A stretch of DNA of 64,000 nucleotides from positions 1 to 64,000 of the forward strand of contig CAYJOD010000009.1 of the NCBI GenBank assembly GCA_964371655.1, read 5' to 3'. Below the pieces are notes generated by a model. That model did not search any database, was not told the DNA's origin, and saw only the letters and a list, made by a program, of their open reading frames with translations. The first letter of the stretch is position 1. Each line of letters starts with the position of its first letter. Below are positions 52,219-63,896 of this stretch, in pieces. Origin of the DNA: CAZGSN01 sp964371655. GTDB lineage: Bacteria; Desulfobacterota; Binatia; HRBIN30. The position numbers and the translations under genes are program-made.

Positions 52219-53322
52219 ATGATCGCTGCAGCAACCAGCGTGAGCGCGCCCTGGCGCCCGCAGTCGATCTGGATCGAGCAAGGCGAGGAGAGCTCGGCCC
52301 TGGCCTGCCGCGTGCGCGAACGACTCCCGAATATTCCGACCGCGGTGGTCAGCGACCTTCAAGCGGTTGAGCCCCGCGGCGACTTGAGCTCCGGGAAGCA
52401 GCGGTTGGTCCTGCAACGCCACCGCGGTAGCTTCCTGCACTACTGCCCGGCCGGAGTCACCGGTATGGTGTGCTGCAACTATCTGGTGCTGAACTTCGCA
52501 TCGAACTGCCCATACGACTGCACCTACTGCTTCCTGCAGGAATACGTGGCCAACAACCCGGCGATGAAGGCGTTTACCAATCCGGAAGACGGGCTCGCCG
52601 AAATCGATACGGTCTTACGCGCCCGCCCCGAGCGCACCTTTCGCGTCGGCACCGGCGAGCTCGCCGACAGCCTGGCCCTCGACCATCTCACCGATCTGTC
52701 GTGCACGCTGGTGCCCTTCTTTGCCGCGAGACCGAATTCACTCTTGGAGCTGAAGACCAAGAGCACGTGCATCGACAACCTGCTGCGCCTCGACCCCAAG
52801 GAACGGGTGGTCATTTCGTGGTCGATCAATGCACGGCAGGTCACCGAGCATGAAGACCATGGGGCGCCGACGCTCGAAGAGCGCGCCGCCGCGGCGCGGC
52901 AGGTGGCCGCGGCGGGCTACAAGATCGGCTTCCACTTCGATCCGCTGGTGGCCCACGAGGGTTGGGAGGAAGGCTACCGCGACGCCATTGCCACCGTCTT
53001 CCAGGGTCTCGATCGGCGCCGTATCGCCTGGGTGAGTCTCGGCAGCCTGCGCCTCACTCCTGGCCTGAAGCTCGCGATTCGCGCCCGCGCCGATCGCGGT
53101 CGTATCCTCACCGGCGAGCTCGTGCCCGACGCCGACGGCAAGGATCGGGTATGGCGCGGCCTGCGCGTGAAGATGTACCGCCGCATCCTGCAGTGGCTGC
53201 GCGAGGTCGATGCCGACCTGCCTCTGTATATCTGCATGGAGCCGGCGGCAGTATGGGAGAAGATCTTCGGCGCGGCCCCATCGGACCGCGATGTCGCGCA
53301 ACTCCTGGTAGCCGCACATTGA
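52219..53322 (+). CDS. Spore photoproduct lyase-like radical SAM protein
   Basis: This 367-residue protein contains the radical SAM cluster CPYDCTYC (CX3CX2C). It is preceded by GVTGMVCCNYLVLNFASN and followed by FLQEYVANNPAMKAF, as in the spore photoproduct lyase family found in non-sporeformers. Other family features are FRVGTGELADSLALDHLT, LELKTKS and GFHFDPLVAHEGWEEGY. It would use SAM chemistry, possibly on DNA photolesions. The ATG at 52,219 is used. Confidence 0.85.
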   Translation: MIAAATSVSAPWRPQSIWIEQGEESSALACRVRERLPNIPTAVVSDLQAVEPRGDLSSGKQRLVLQRHRGSFLHYCPAGVTGMVCCNYLVLNFASNCPYDCTYCFLQEYVANNPAMKAFTNPEDGLAEIDTVLRARPERTFRVGTGELADSLALDHLTDLSCTLVPFFAARPNSLLELKTKSTCIDNLLRLDPKERVVISWSINARQVTEHEDHGAPTLEERAAAARQVAAAGYKIGFHFDPLVAHEGWEEGYRDAIATVFQGLDRRRIAWVSLGSLRLTPGLKLAIRARADRGRILTGELVPDADGKDRVWRGLRVKMYRRILQWLREVDADLPLYICMEPAAVWEKIFGAAPSDRDVAQLLVAAH

Positions 53323-53340
53323 CCACAACGTTCACCCGTT

Positions 53341-53393
53341 CACAGTGTCCCTGGTGTCCTTGCTCTCCCTTATGTCCTTGGTAGTACAAGTGC
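53341..53393. repeat. Single arm of TGTCC-word repeat
   Basis: The words GTGTCCCTGGTGTCCTTGCT and CCTTATGTCCTTGG form one quasi-tandem arm between the radical SAM gene and murI. No inverse arm is present nearby. Confidence 0.6.
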
Positions 53394-53400
53394 ACGCCCA

Positions 53401-54237
53401 ATGACAAAGAGACCACCGCTAAAGCCACGAACCTCGAAGTCCGCAGCCAACGCCGCCATCGGTGTTTTCGACTCCGGCATCGGCGGCCTCACGGTCGTGC
53501 AAGCCCTTATCGAGGTTCTGCCGCACGAGCACCTGATCTATCTCGGCGATACCGGACGCTATCCCTATGGCACGAAGTCGGCCGAGACTGTGCGCCGCTA
53601 CTCCCTCGAGAATGCCGAATTCCTCATCGACAAGGGCATCAAGCTTCTCGTCGTCGCCTGCAACACGGTATCGGCGGTCGCGCTCGACGCCGTTCGTGCC
53701 GCCGTGGCGATTCCGGTGCTCGGCGTCATCGAGCCGGGGGCAAGGGCCGCGGTGACGCACACACGCAATCGCAAGGTTGGAGTGATCGGCACCGAAGTGA
53801 CGATTGCGAGCGGCGCGTACACACAAGCGCTCAAGCGCTTGCAGCCAGGCCTAGAGATCTACACGCGCGCCTGCCCCCTCTTCGTACCGCTGGCGGAAGA
53901 GGGCTGGACCGACAACGACATCGCCCGCGCCACTGCCAGTCTCTATCTGACCAGTCTCAAACGCAGCGGCATCGACACCCTGGTGCTCGGCTGTACGCAC
54001 TACCCGCTGCTCGCCGAGGTCATCGCCGAGTTCATGGGTCGCAAGATCCGCCTCGTCGATTCCGCGCAAACCACGGCGCACGCCGCGCGTGCCGTCCTCG
54101 CCGAGCACGGTCTGGCGCGGCGCACGGGGACCGGCTCGGTGAGCTTCTTCGTCACCGACGCCCCCGACCGCTTCCAAAAAGTCGGCGCCCGTTTCATGGG
54201 GCAACGCGTCGAGTCGGCTGTGCGCATCGAACGCTGA
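53401..54237 (+). CDS. murI: Glutamate racemase
   Basis: This enzyme makes D-glutamate for peptidoglycan. The 278-residue protein has IGVFDSGIGGLTVVQAL (residues 20-36), YLGDTGRYPYGTKS, the first catalytic Cys in VACNTVSAVAL and the second in VLGCTHYPLLAEV. It has an N-terminal basic extension of about 18 residues compared with shorter homologues. A 153-bp gap without assignable content follows. Confidence 0.95.
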   Translation: MTKRPPLKPRTSKSAANAAIGVFDSGIGGLTVVQALIEVLPHEHLIYLGDTGRYPYGTKSAETVRRYSLENAEFLIDKGIKLLVVACNTVSAVALDAVRAAVAIPVLGVIEPGARAAVTHTRNRKVGVIGTEVTIASGAYTQALKRLQPGLEIYTRACPLFVPLAEEGWTDNDIARATASLYLTSLKRSGIDTLVLGCTHYPLLAEVIAEFMGRKIRLVDSAQTTAHAARAVLAEHGLARRTGTGSVSFFVTDAPDRFQKVGARFMGQRVESAVRIER

Positions 54238-54390
54238 GCTCACGTAAAGACACTTTTCTTAACCGCTTGATCGCGTGGCGGACACCGGTGTATGAGCGCG
54301 CATGAATGGAGGCATGTGGACCCGCCCACATTGGCGCAGGTCGTCGGTTTCTTCGATCGGGTTAATTCGAAGTAGCCGGGAAGAGTAAAC

Positions 54391-54768
54391 GTGCAGACTT
54401 TAGTCATGCCGCTCTCGATCGGATCCGCATTCATGCTTGTTGTGGCTGTTTCGGTCATTCTTGAGCGGCGCCTTTTCGTTTGGAGTAGCGGGCGTGCGCG
54501 CTCGTCGAGCGAATGGCGCGTGGTGCGGGCCTTCGGAATCGGCGGAGCCCTCCTCGCGGTAGTGCCGGCGTTCCTCGCGAGCATCGTTGTTGGAGGCAAT
54601 CTCGGAGGTGGTTTGGGGGAGTTGCTGCTTGGCATCGTGGGTGTACCAATTGGCCTCGCTGCGGGAATCGTTGTTGTGTTTTCCTTTTGCTTAATTGCCT
54701 CGACGGGAGCGGGATTACTCCTCGGCAAGGCCGTGTCATTGGGATTGAGTCATGTGCGCCAGGGCTAA
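54391..54768 (+). CDS. Hypothetical multi-pass membrane protein
   Basis: This 125-residue protein has about three membrane segments (PLSIGSAFMLVVAVSVIL, ALLAVVPAFLASIVVGG, IPLGLAAGIVV-like region to FCLIASTGAGLLLG). It starts at a GTG. The TAA stop lies inside the left core box of an attC-like site, as expected for an integron gene cassette. Function is unknown. Confidence 0.6.
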   Translation: MQTLVMPLSIGSAFMLVVAVSVILERRLFVWSSGRARSSSEWRVVRAFGIGGALLAVVPAFLASIVVGGNLGGGLGELLLGIVGVPIGLAAGIVVVFSFCLIASTGAGLLLGKAVSLGLSHVRQG

Positions 54769-54843
54769 CAGGCGGCTTCATGCGACGTCGCCGAGTCGAC
54801 CTTCCCACAGTGACGGCGCCGCGCCTGAGCCAACGCGTTAGAT
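54763..54843 (+). other. attC-like integron recombination site
   Basis: GGCTAAC (54,763-54,769) and GTTAGAT (54,837-54,843, matching GTTRRRY) are inverse core boxes. Between them, GGCGGCTTCATGCGACGTCG pairs with the inverse of GGCGCCGCGCCTGAGCC, with one extra base in GGCTTCA against GGCTCA, like the extrahelical bases of attC. The spacing of 81 bp is typical. Confidence 0.6.
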
Positions 54844-54888
54844 GCGGTCGGTGGCCTGTGGTACGCTAGCTGCGAATTGGAGATCGAC

Positions 54889-55119
54889 ATGGCACCCAAA
54901 CTCCGGGAAATCGAGGAGGCCGCGCTGAATCTACCAGTCGCGGAGCGAGCACAGCTGGTCACGCGCCTGGTTGCGAGCCTCGGTGAAGAAGCGGATGCCG
55001 ACCTCGAGCTGGCATGGATCGAGGAAGCCGAGCGGCGATACCAAGAAGTAGCCAAGGACCCGTCGGTAGTCGAACCCGCCTCCGTAGCGTTTCAGCGTGC
55101 GCGAGACGCGCTGCGGTGA
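54889..55119 (+). CDS. Addiction-module antitoxin
   Basis: This 76-residue helical protein reads APKLREIEEAALNLPVAERA then QLVTRLVASLGEEAD and ELAWIEEAERRYQEV, the pattern of the small addiction-module (antitoxin) family paired with ParE/RelE toxins. The ATG at 54,889 follows TTGGAGATCG. The stop overlaps the toxin GTG. Confidence 0.85.
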   Translation: MAPKLREIEEAALNLPVAERAQLVTRLVASLGEEADADLELAWIEEAERRYQEVAKDPSVVEPASVAFQRARDALR

Positions 55120-55415
55120 AGGCAGTCGATCTCCACCGCCAAGCCACCGCGGAGATGATCGAGGCGGCACGCCTATACGAGCAGCGCCGTGAAGCACTTG
55201 GTTTCCGCTTCATCCGCGTGGTCGAGGAGGTCTGCGACAAGATCGCAGAGCTTCCGGAGGCGGGTGCGCCCCTTGGCCGCAAGGAGCGAAAGAGAAGAGT
55301 GCCGCGCTTTCCGTACGACGTGGTTTACAGGATCATGGAGGGGCGGATTCTCGTCCTTGCCATCAAGCACCACAGACGCAGACCGGGGTACTGGACTTGG
55401 CGGCGGTATCGATAG
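55116..55415 (+). CDS. ParE/RelE-superfamily toxin
   Basis: This 99-residue protein has DLHRQATAEMIEAARLYEQR, EALGFRFIRVVEEVCDKIAE, the strand RRVPRFPYDVVYRIMEGRI and the end LAIKHHRRRPGYWTWR, typical of the ParE/RelE fold. It starts with GTG overlapping the antitoxin stop by 4 bp. Targets could be gyrase (ParE) or ribosome-bound mRNA (RelE). Confidence 0.88.
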   Translation: MKAVDLHRQATAEMIEAARLYEQRREALGFRFIRVVEEVCDKIAELPEAGAPLGRKERKRRVPRFPYDVVYRIMEGRILVLAIKHHRRRPGYWTWRRYR

Positions 55416-55484
55416 CTTTGGCGCGACGCTGATACCGCGCCTGGTCTGACCGCTCCGACCACGCATCTGTGGTTGAATATCTCT

Positions 55485-55530
55485 TCCCGTTCCCAGTTTT
55501 CGGTTCCCGGTTCCCGGTTTTCCATTTCCT
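55485..55530. repeat. Single arm, GGTTCCC-word family
   Basis: CCCGTTCCCAGTTTTCGGTT and CCCGGTTCCCGGTTTTCC words form the right arm of the GGAAAC family without a left partner. The rest of the 277-bp gap before secA shows nothing else. Confidence 0.65.
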
Positions 55531-55692
55531 TTCCGTCCCGCTCAAGACTTCCTCGGATACGTGCTTCGAAGCACGATGCCTGCTACGACTTGCCGCTGTG
55601 TCTCATGATCTCGTTGAACGCAACCGAACCGCCGCCGGGGTCGGGCCAAACCCCTTGATCTCCGGCGCTTGAGCCTTAGAAGCCCTTCCTCC

Positions 55693-59298
<3,606 letters not shown>

Positions 59299-59343
59299 GC
59301 GACTACGTCCGAACATCCTCGCGCGGGGCAGAGATTCGTCGGA

Positions 59344-59441
59344 CGCATATCGCCTATCGCCTATCGCGTATCGTGACTTGTGAAGACTCAATGGTCCGTC
59401 AGCTCTTCCGGCGACGAGCGATAAGCGATCAGCGATATGCG
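59344..59441. repeat. CGATAG-word palindromic element, copy 2
   Basis: The left arm has CGCATATCGCCTATCGCCTA and TCGCGTATCG words. The right arm has GAGCGATAAGCGATCAGCGA and TATGCGC. It lies between secA and argJ and is of the same family as the element in the pilA leader. Confidence 0.85.
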
Positions 59442-59545
59442 CCGCGGACTATTGGGTTGCGGGGAGAAGCCCGCGCTACGGGCAGCCTCGGAACGCGGCA
59501 TCGGGCGCGAGACCAGCACTTCTATTTCGCGATACAGGCGGGCAG

Positions 59546-60766
59546 ATGCAGGTAACGACTAAGACGATTCCGATCCGTGTCCCCGGCTTCCGCTTTGCCG
59601 GGGTGAAGGCCGGGATCAAGCAGAGCGGCAAACGCGACGTCGCGGTCATCGCCTCCGCTGTACCCGCCACCGCCGCGGCCGCATTCACGAGCAATCTCGT
59701 CAAAGCCGCACCTGTCGTGGTCGGTATCCCGCGCGCCGCCAAGGGCCTACTGCAAGCGATCGTCGTCAATAGCGGCAACGCCAATGCGTATACCGGCCGC
59801 GGCGGCCTCGCCATGGCGCAGCGCATGTGCGCCATCGTCGCCAAGGAGCTGAGCCTCCGAGACGAGCTCGTCATTCCCTCCTCTACCGGACGCATCGGCG
59901 TGCAATTGCCACGGCAAAGCATCGAACGCGGCGTTCGTGATGCCTGTCGTTCTCTCTCGGCCGACGGATTCTACGAGGCGTTGGAGGGCATCATGACCAC
60001 CGATGCCTTTCCCAAGTTCGGGGTCGAGGGCCTGGTGCTCGACGGCCGCGAGATCACCCTCGCCGGCATGACCAAGGGCGCCGGAATGATCGCGCCGAAG
60101 ATGCGCCTGGCGCATGCAACCAACCTCACCTACCTGATGACCGATGCGGCGGTATCGCTCGCGGCTCTGCGACGCGCGCTCGTGGTGGCGCTGCCGCAGT
60201 CCTTCAATGCAATCGTCGTTGACGGCGACACCAGCACCAACGACACCGCGGTGCTGCTCGCCAACGGCGTGGCCGGGAACCGGCCGCTGACGTTGCGCTC
60301 GCCGGAATTCCCTGAGCTCTGTGCCGCCGTGAGCCGACTCATGACGAGATTGGCGCGCATGATCGTCAAGGACGGCGAGGGCGCGACCAAAGTGGTCGAC
60401 GTTCGTGTCCACGGCGCACGCAGCGTACGCGAGGCCGAGGCCGCAGCCGACACCATCGCCCGTTCGCCGCTGTGCAAAGCGGCCTTCTACGGCGGCGATC
60501 CCTACACCGGCCGCATCGTCTGCGCCCTCGGGTACAGCGGCGCGCGCTTCGACCCCAGCAAGCTCGACGTCTACCTCGACACGGTCCAGGTCGTACGGCG
60601 CGGCGAAGAGGTGGTCGGCAAGGTAGAAGCCCGCGCCGCCGCCGTCGTGCGCAAGGACGAGTTCGAGCTCAGCGTGCACCTACACGCCGGCAACGCCGCG
60701 GCGCACCGGATCGCATCCGATCTCAGCGTAGACTACGTGCGCTTCAATTCGGACTACCGGACCTGA
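59546..60766 (+). CDS. argJ: Bifunctional ornithine acetyltransferase/N-acetylglutamate synthase
   Basis: ArgJ moves the acetyl group of N-acetylornithine to glutamate in arginine synthesis. The 406-residue precursor has GFRFAGVKAGIKQSGKRDVA, SGNANAYTGRGG, MTKGAGMIAPKM and the autocleavage Ala-Thr at about 191-192 (HATNLTYLMTDAAVS). The C-terminal half contains VDGDTSTNDTAVLLANG and KAAFYGGDPYTGRI. Four residues (RLAH) are added between APKM and the AT cleavage site compared with the usual APNMAT. The Thr nucleophile is kept. Confidence 0.92.
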   Translation: MQVTTKTIPIRVPGFRFAGVKAGIKQSGKRDVAVIASAVPATAAAAFTSNLVKAAPVVVGIPRAAKGLLQAIVVNSGNANAYTGRGGLAMAQRMCAIVAKELSLRDELVIPSSTGRIGVQLPRQSIERGVRDACRSLSADGFYEALEGIMTTDAFPKFGVEGLVLDGREITLAGMTKGAGMIAPKMRLAHATNLTYLMTDAAVSLAALRRALVVALPQSFNAIVVDGDTSTNDTAVLLANGVAGNRPLTLRSPEFPELCAAVSRLMTRLARMIVKDGEGATKVVDVRVHGARSVREAEAAADTIARSPLCKAAFYGGDPYTGRIVCALGYSGARFDPSKLDVYLDTVQVVRRGEEVVGKVEARAAAVVRKDEFELSVHLHAGNAAAHRIASDLSVDYVRFNSDYRT

Positions 60767-60772
60767 GATGAA

Positions 60773-60806
60773 TTTCTCACCGCAGAGGCGCAGAGACGCG
60801 GAGAAC
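60773..60806. repeat. Single arm, CGCAGAGG-word family
   Basis: TTTCTCACCGCAGAGGCGCA followed by GAGACGCGGAGAA is one arm of the CACAGAG/CGCAGAG family, directly after the argJ stop. A small CCTCCGAAGCC/GGCGAAGGAGG-like hairpin follows near 60,855. Nothing else is seen before 60,929. Confidence 0.7.
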
Positions 60807-60928
60807 GCCGTGGATGGGTGTAAGCAGTCATGCAAGTGTAGCCGCCGTCATCCTCCGTCCTCCGAAGCCGAGTGGCGAAGGAGGAAGACAATGGCCGTCG
60901 GATGGAATGATAAGCACCTTGCAGCTAC

Positions 60929-61143
60929 GCTCTGGCGAGCTTGTCTCAAAACTGCTCGGGTGCACGCTCGCCGCAGTCGAAAGCGGCGGCAAGCCGCCGC
61001 ACTCCAAAGTGGCTCCCCGCACCGAATGATCGAACCCCTTCTCCTTTCCCGCACCCTTTGGAGTGCGGGAGCTTGCTCCCGCTTTGGGGCGGAGGGGTTT
61101 CCGGCTGCGCGTCCTCTGGGTTTTGAGACAAGCTCTGGCGAGC
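60929..61143. mobile_element. 191-bp palindromic element with perfect 12-bp ends and 12-bp target duplication
   Basis: GCTCTGGCGAGC occurs at 60,929-60,940 and again at 61,132-61,143. Immediately inside are TTGTCTCAAAAC (60,941-60,952) and its perfect inverse GTTTTGAGACAA (61,120-61,131). The interior contains the two hairpins of the GCGGGAGC-TT-GCTCCCGC family (GGCGGCAAGCCGCCGCACTC and GAGTGCGGGAGCTTGCTCCC). The structure is that of a transposed non-autonomous element. No gene is inside. It lies between argJ and the oxidoreductase. Confidence 0.85.
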
Positions 61144-61168
61144 GCGACAACGGGAAGGGATCGAAATC

Positions 61169-62194
61169 ATGAAGGCAGTTGTACTGGTGCGACACGGAGC
61201 GCCGGCGGAGGCGTTCGAGCTACGTGAGCTACCCGACCCGGAGCCTGGGCCTGGGCAGGTTCGCATTGCGGTCGAGGCCTTCGGCTTGAACTACGCCGAC
61301 GTCTCGGCGCGGCAGGGAACCTACGCCGACGCGCCGCCACCTCCCGGGGTGATTGGATACGAAGTCGTGGGCCACGTCGATAAGCTCGGTCCCGACGTCA
61401 CCGCGCCGGCGCTCGGACAACGCGTCGCCGCGCTCACCCGTTTTGGCGGCTATGCGACCCTGGCGATCGCGGATGTGCGTGCAGCCGTGCCAATTCCCGA
61501 CGACATGGATGTCGGAGTCGCCGCGGCGCTGCCGACCCAGGGTTGCACGGCCTACTACTGCGCCGAGGAAATGGTGCGCATGTACCCGGGTGACCACGTG
61601 CTGGTGCAGGCGGCGGCCGGCGGCGTCGGTACCTTGCTGGTGCAGTTGGCGAAGCGGCGCGGCTGCATCGTCTACGGCACGGCAGGCTCCGACAAGAAGC
61701 TCGATTATCTGCGCGAGATCGGTGTCGACCATCCAATCAACTACCGCAGCCAGGACTTCGCCGAAGCGGTGCGCCGGATTCGCGGCGACGGTGGCCTCGA
61801 CGTCATCTTCGATTCTCTGGGCGGATCGGCGGTGCGCAAAGGCCTGCAGCTGCTCGGCGCCGGCGGACGCATCATTTGCTTCGGTGCCGCCGAGCGTGAG
61901 TCCGGCCGCTTCCAGCTCTTACGCGACATTCAGTTCCTGGCGTCGTGGGGGATACCGCATCCAATCCCGTGGCTCATGAGCTCGAAGGGTCTGATCGGCG
62001 TGAACATGCTGCGCATCGCCGACAACCGCCCGCTGATTCTCAAGCGTTGTCTCGACAACGTCGTCGCCCTCGCCCTCAACGGAGAGCTGCGCCCGAGCGT
62101 CGGCGGTCGCTTCACCGCCACGCAAATCGCCGCCGCACACGAGTTCCTCGGTGGGCGTGGGTCGACCGGGAAGATCGTGGTCAGCTGGAGCTAG
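61169..62194 (+). CDS. Zinc-independent MDR/quinone oxidoreductase-like protein
   Basis: This 341-residue medium-chain dehydrogenase/reductase of the VAT-1/zeta-crystallin-like group has GLNYADVSARQGTYADAPPP, GYEVVGHVDKLGPDV, the cofactor-binding motif VQAAAGGVGTLLVQLAKRRG and IFDSLGGSAVRKGLQLLG. The structural and catalytic zinc cysteines are absent, so it is probably an NADPH:quinone or enone reductase. The stop lies at the foot of a strong hairpin. Confidence 0.88.
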   Translation: MKAVVLVRHGAPAEAFELRELPDPEPGPGQVRIAVEAFGLNYADVSARQGTYADAPPPPGVIGYEVVGHVDKLGPDVTAPALGQRVAALTRFGGYATLAIADVRAAVPIPDDMDVGVAAALPTQGCTAYYCAEEMVRMYPGDHVLVQAAAGGVGTLLVQLAKRRGCIVYGTAGSDKKLDYLREIGVDHPINYRSQDFAEAVRRIRGDGGLDVIFDSLGGSAVRKGLQLLGAGGRIICFGAAERESGRFQLLRDIQFLASWGIPHPIPWLMSSKGLIGVNMLRIADNRPLILKRCLDNVVALALNGELRPSVGGRFTATQIAAAHEFLGGRGSTGKIVVSWS

Positions 62195-62216
62195 AGCTCC
62201 GCCCTCGGAGCTCTAG
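62191..62216 (+). terminator. Perfect 11-bp stem at the gene end
   Basis: CTAGAGCTCCG, loop CCCT and CGGAGCTCTAG form a perfect 11-bp stem overlapping the stop codon of the oxidoreductase. No T tract follows. The position between convergent genes suggests transcription termination on either strand. Confidence 0.5.
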
Positions 62217-62285
62217 GCGTCGTGACCCCAGCCTGAAGACATCAGTTGAACTGCCAGATCGCGATCAGATTGGCAGAGCGCGCCG

Positions 62286-62813
62286 CTACACCTTCGATCC
62301 AAAGTCGCTTACGGCTTGCTTGATCGCATTCTCCGCCACCGCTTTCATATCGCCGCCAAAGGCGCCGATTCCGAGCACGGCCTCGCTGAAGCTCGAGTAG
62401 ATGACGTTACCGTCCGCTCCCTTGAGCGATATCGTTACGTGAATCCATCCCTTGCCCGCACCGAAGCCCACGAAATAGCGCAGAGCACGATTGCCATAAT
62501 CGATCTCGATTTGGGCTTCGATGGTCTGCTTGTTGGCTGTGCCTGCGCCCCCCTTCGACGCCAACAAAGCTTGCAGCTCTCGCGTCGCCACCCCCTTGAG
62601 GTCTTCGTTGAGCGTAAGAGCGTCGGCGTTGGGGTCTTCTGAGGTAACGCGTACCTCGCCCAGTGCCGTGCCCCGAAGCGTAGTCGCAGCCGGAGGCTCG
62701 ACTTTCACCATGTGGGCCACACGTCCACACCCGGGCGCCGCAAGCCCTAGAGCGAGGAGCAAGAGCAACTGGCCACGTAGCTTCATCACCGTCCCGGACG
62801 CGTCCCTTTTCAT
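62286..62813 (-). CDS. DUF4410-like lipoprotein
   Basis: This 175-residue protein has a signal peptide ending in a lipobox (LALGLAAPGC). The domain (LGEVRVTSEDPNADALTLNE, then LKGVATRELQALLASKG, QTIEAQIEIDYGNRALRYFV and FSEAVLGIGAFGGD) fits the DUF4410 pattern of envelope lipoproteins. The ATG at 62,813 is preceded by AGGAGGT at a spacing of 7. Function is unknown. Confidence 0.75.
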   Translation of the reverse strand: MKRDASGTVMKLRGQLLLLLALGLAAPGCGRVAHMVKVEPPAATTLRGTALGEVRVTSEDPNADALTLNEDLKGVATRELQALLASKGGAGTANKQTIEAQIEIDYGNRALRYFVGFGAGKGWIHVTISLKGADGNVIYSSFSEAVLGIGAFGGDMKAVAENAIKQAVSDFGSKV

Positions 62814-62989
62814 CACTTCTACCTCCTTCTCGTTTGGGCCGGCGCACGGATGTTCGTCGCCACGCCGACGGTCGGGCGCCAGAATGTCAGAATTGACTTC
62901 GGAAACGCAACACTCGGAGAGAGAAGGCGGACGTAGGTCGCGCCCGTTGCCTGGGGCCCTCGGCGCTAGGTTCGCACTCTACGGGCTTA

Positions 62990-63203
62990 TGAATAGATCG
63001 ATCCCGCATTCGGTCGCCGCCGCGGAATCGATTTATTCACAACGTCTACGAGGTTGTGAATGAATCCGGAGACCCCGCCCGCCCGACTTTGGTGCGCGCA
63101 GCGCACCCTACGGAGATCCTAAAAAGACAGGGGATTTGTAGGGTGCGCCGTGCGCACCGAGGTTCAGGGTGCGTGCTGAATCGATCTATTCACAACCTCT
63201 ACG
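62990..63203. repeat. GGTGCGC palindrome flanked by 26-bp direct repeats
   Basis: The core (63,088-63,160) pairs TTTGGTGCGCGCAGCGCACC with its inverse (GTAGGGTGCGCCGTGCGCAC), each arm having its own hairpin. It is flanked by GAATCGATTTATTCACAACG-type 26-mers at 63,025-63,050 and 63,178-63,203 (24 of 26 identical). An inverse piece (TGAATAGATCGAT) lies at 62,990. ATTCACAAC/GTTGTGAAT at 63,034-63,060 forms a further 9-bp stem. No gene is seen in this 400-bp gap. Confidence 0.75.
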
Positions 63204-63239
63204 TCCCAAAGTGACCAGGGACCCACGGATTGGGCTCGA

Positions 63240-63896
63240 CTAATAAAAGTGCCAGGCGAACCCGGCCATGACGTGATGCGTGTCGAGCGTCGATTCAAGG
63301 CTGAAGTCAGACCAGTCGTGGTGGTGATCCCCATCGAGATTGGCGTCGTAGTGGGTGAACCGATACTCACCGAACATCCCGAAACGCGAGCTGAACATCC
63401 AGGTTGCACCGGCATGCACGTCGACGCCGACGTCGACGGAGGTGTCGTAGCGGCTATCGTCCGTCGCAGTGAGAAACGCGCCTGGCCCTACGTTGAGATA
63501 CGGTTGCAGCTGGCCGCGCGGCACGGCGTTGCTGGGAAGCAGAGGAGCGCGCAGCATCAGCAGAGCGGTGATCGGGACAACGTTGAAGCGCAGCGAATCG
63601 AATCCGGAGACCCCGGCCGGTCGCAGATCCGGTTCGAAGTACGACACCATGCCGCCGACGCCGAGCCAGGGCAGACCATCAAACCAATAGCCGCCGCGGA
63701 CGCCGCTGGCGAAAGAGTCATCGAATTCGACGGCCGCGGTTCCACTCGATCCGCCTGCCGAGACTGTGACGTCGCTGTTGCGGGTGAACGCCCCGCCAAT
63801 GGCGAAATCGAGGAACCCTTCGCCATGGGCGAACGCGGGGATCAGTAATATGACCACGCCGCAGAGATATCGCAGCACTCTCGAAGTCTTCCGCAT
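63240..63896 (-). CDS. Outer-membrane beta-barrel protein
   Basis: This 218-residue precursor has a signal peptide (RYLCGVVILLIPAFAHG). Alternating strands follow with GFLDFAIGGAFTRNSDVTVS, GVRGGYWFDGLPWLGVGGMV, GQLQPYLNVGPGAFLTATDD and the C-terminal HHVMAGFAWHFY ending in an aromatic residue, as in OmpA/OmpW-like eight-stranded barrels. The ATG at 63,896 has AAGGAACT upstream. The remaining 104 bp of the window show no gene. Confidence 0.85.
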   Translation of the reverse strand: MRKTSRVLRYLCGVVILLIPAFAHGEGFLDFAIGGAFTRNSDVTVSAGGSSGTAAVEFDDSFASGVRGGYWFDGLPWLGVGGMVSYFEPDLRPAGVSGFDSLRFNVVPITALLMLRAPLLPSNAVPRGQLQPYLNVGPGAFLTATDDSRYDTSVDVGVDVHAGATWMFSSRFGMFGEYRFTHYDANLDGDHHHDWSDFSLESTLDTHHVMAGFAWHFY

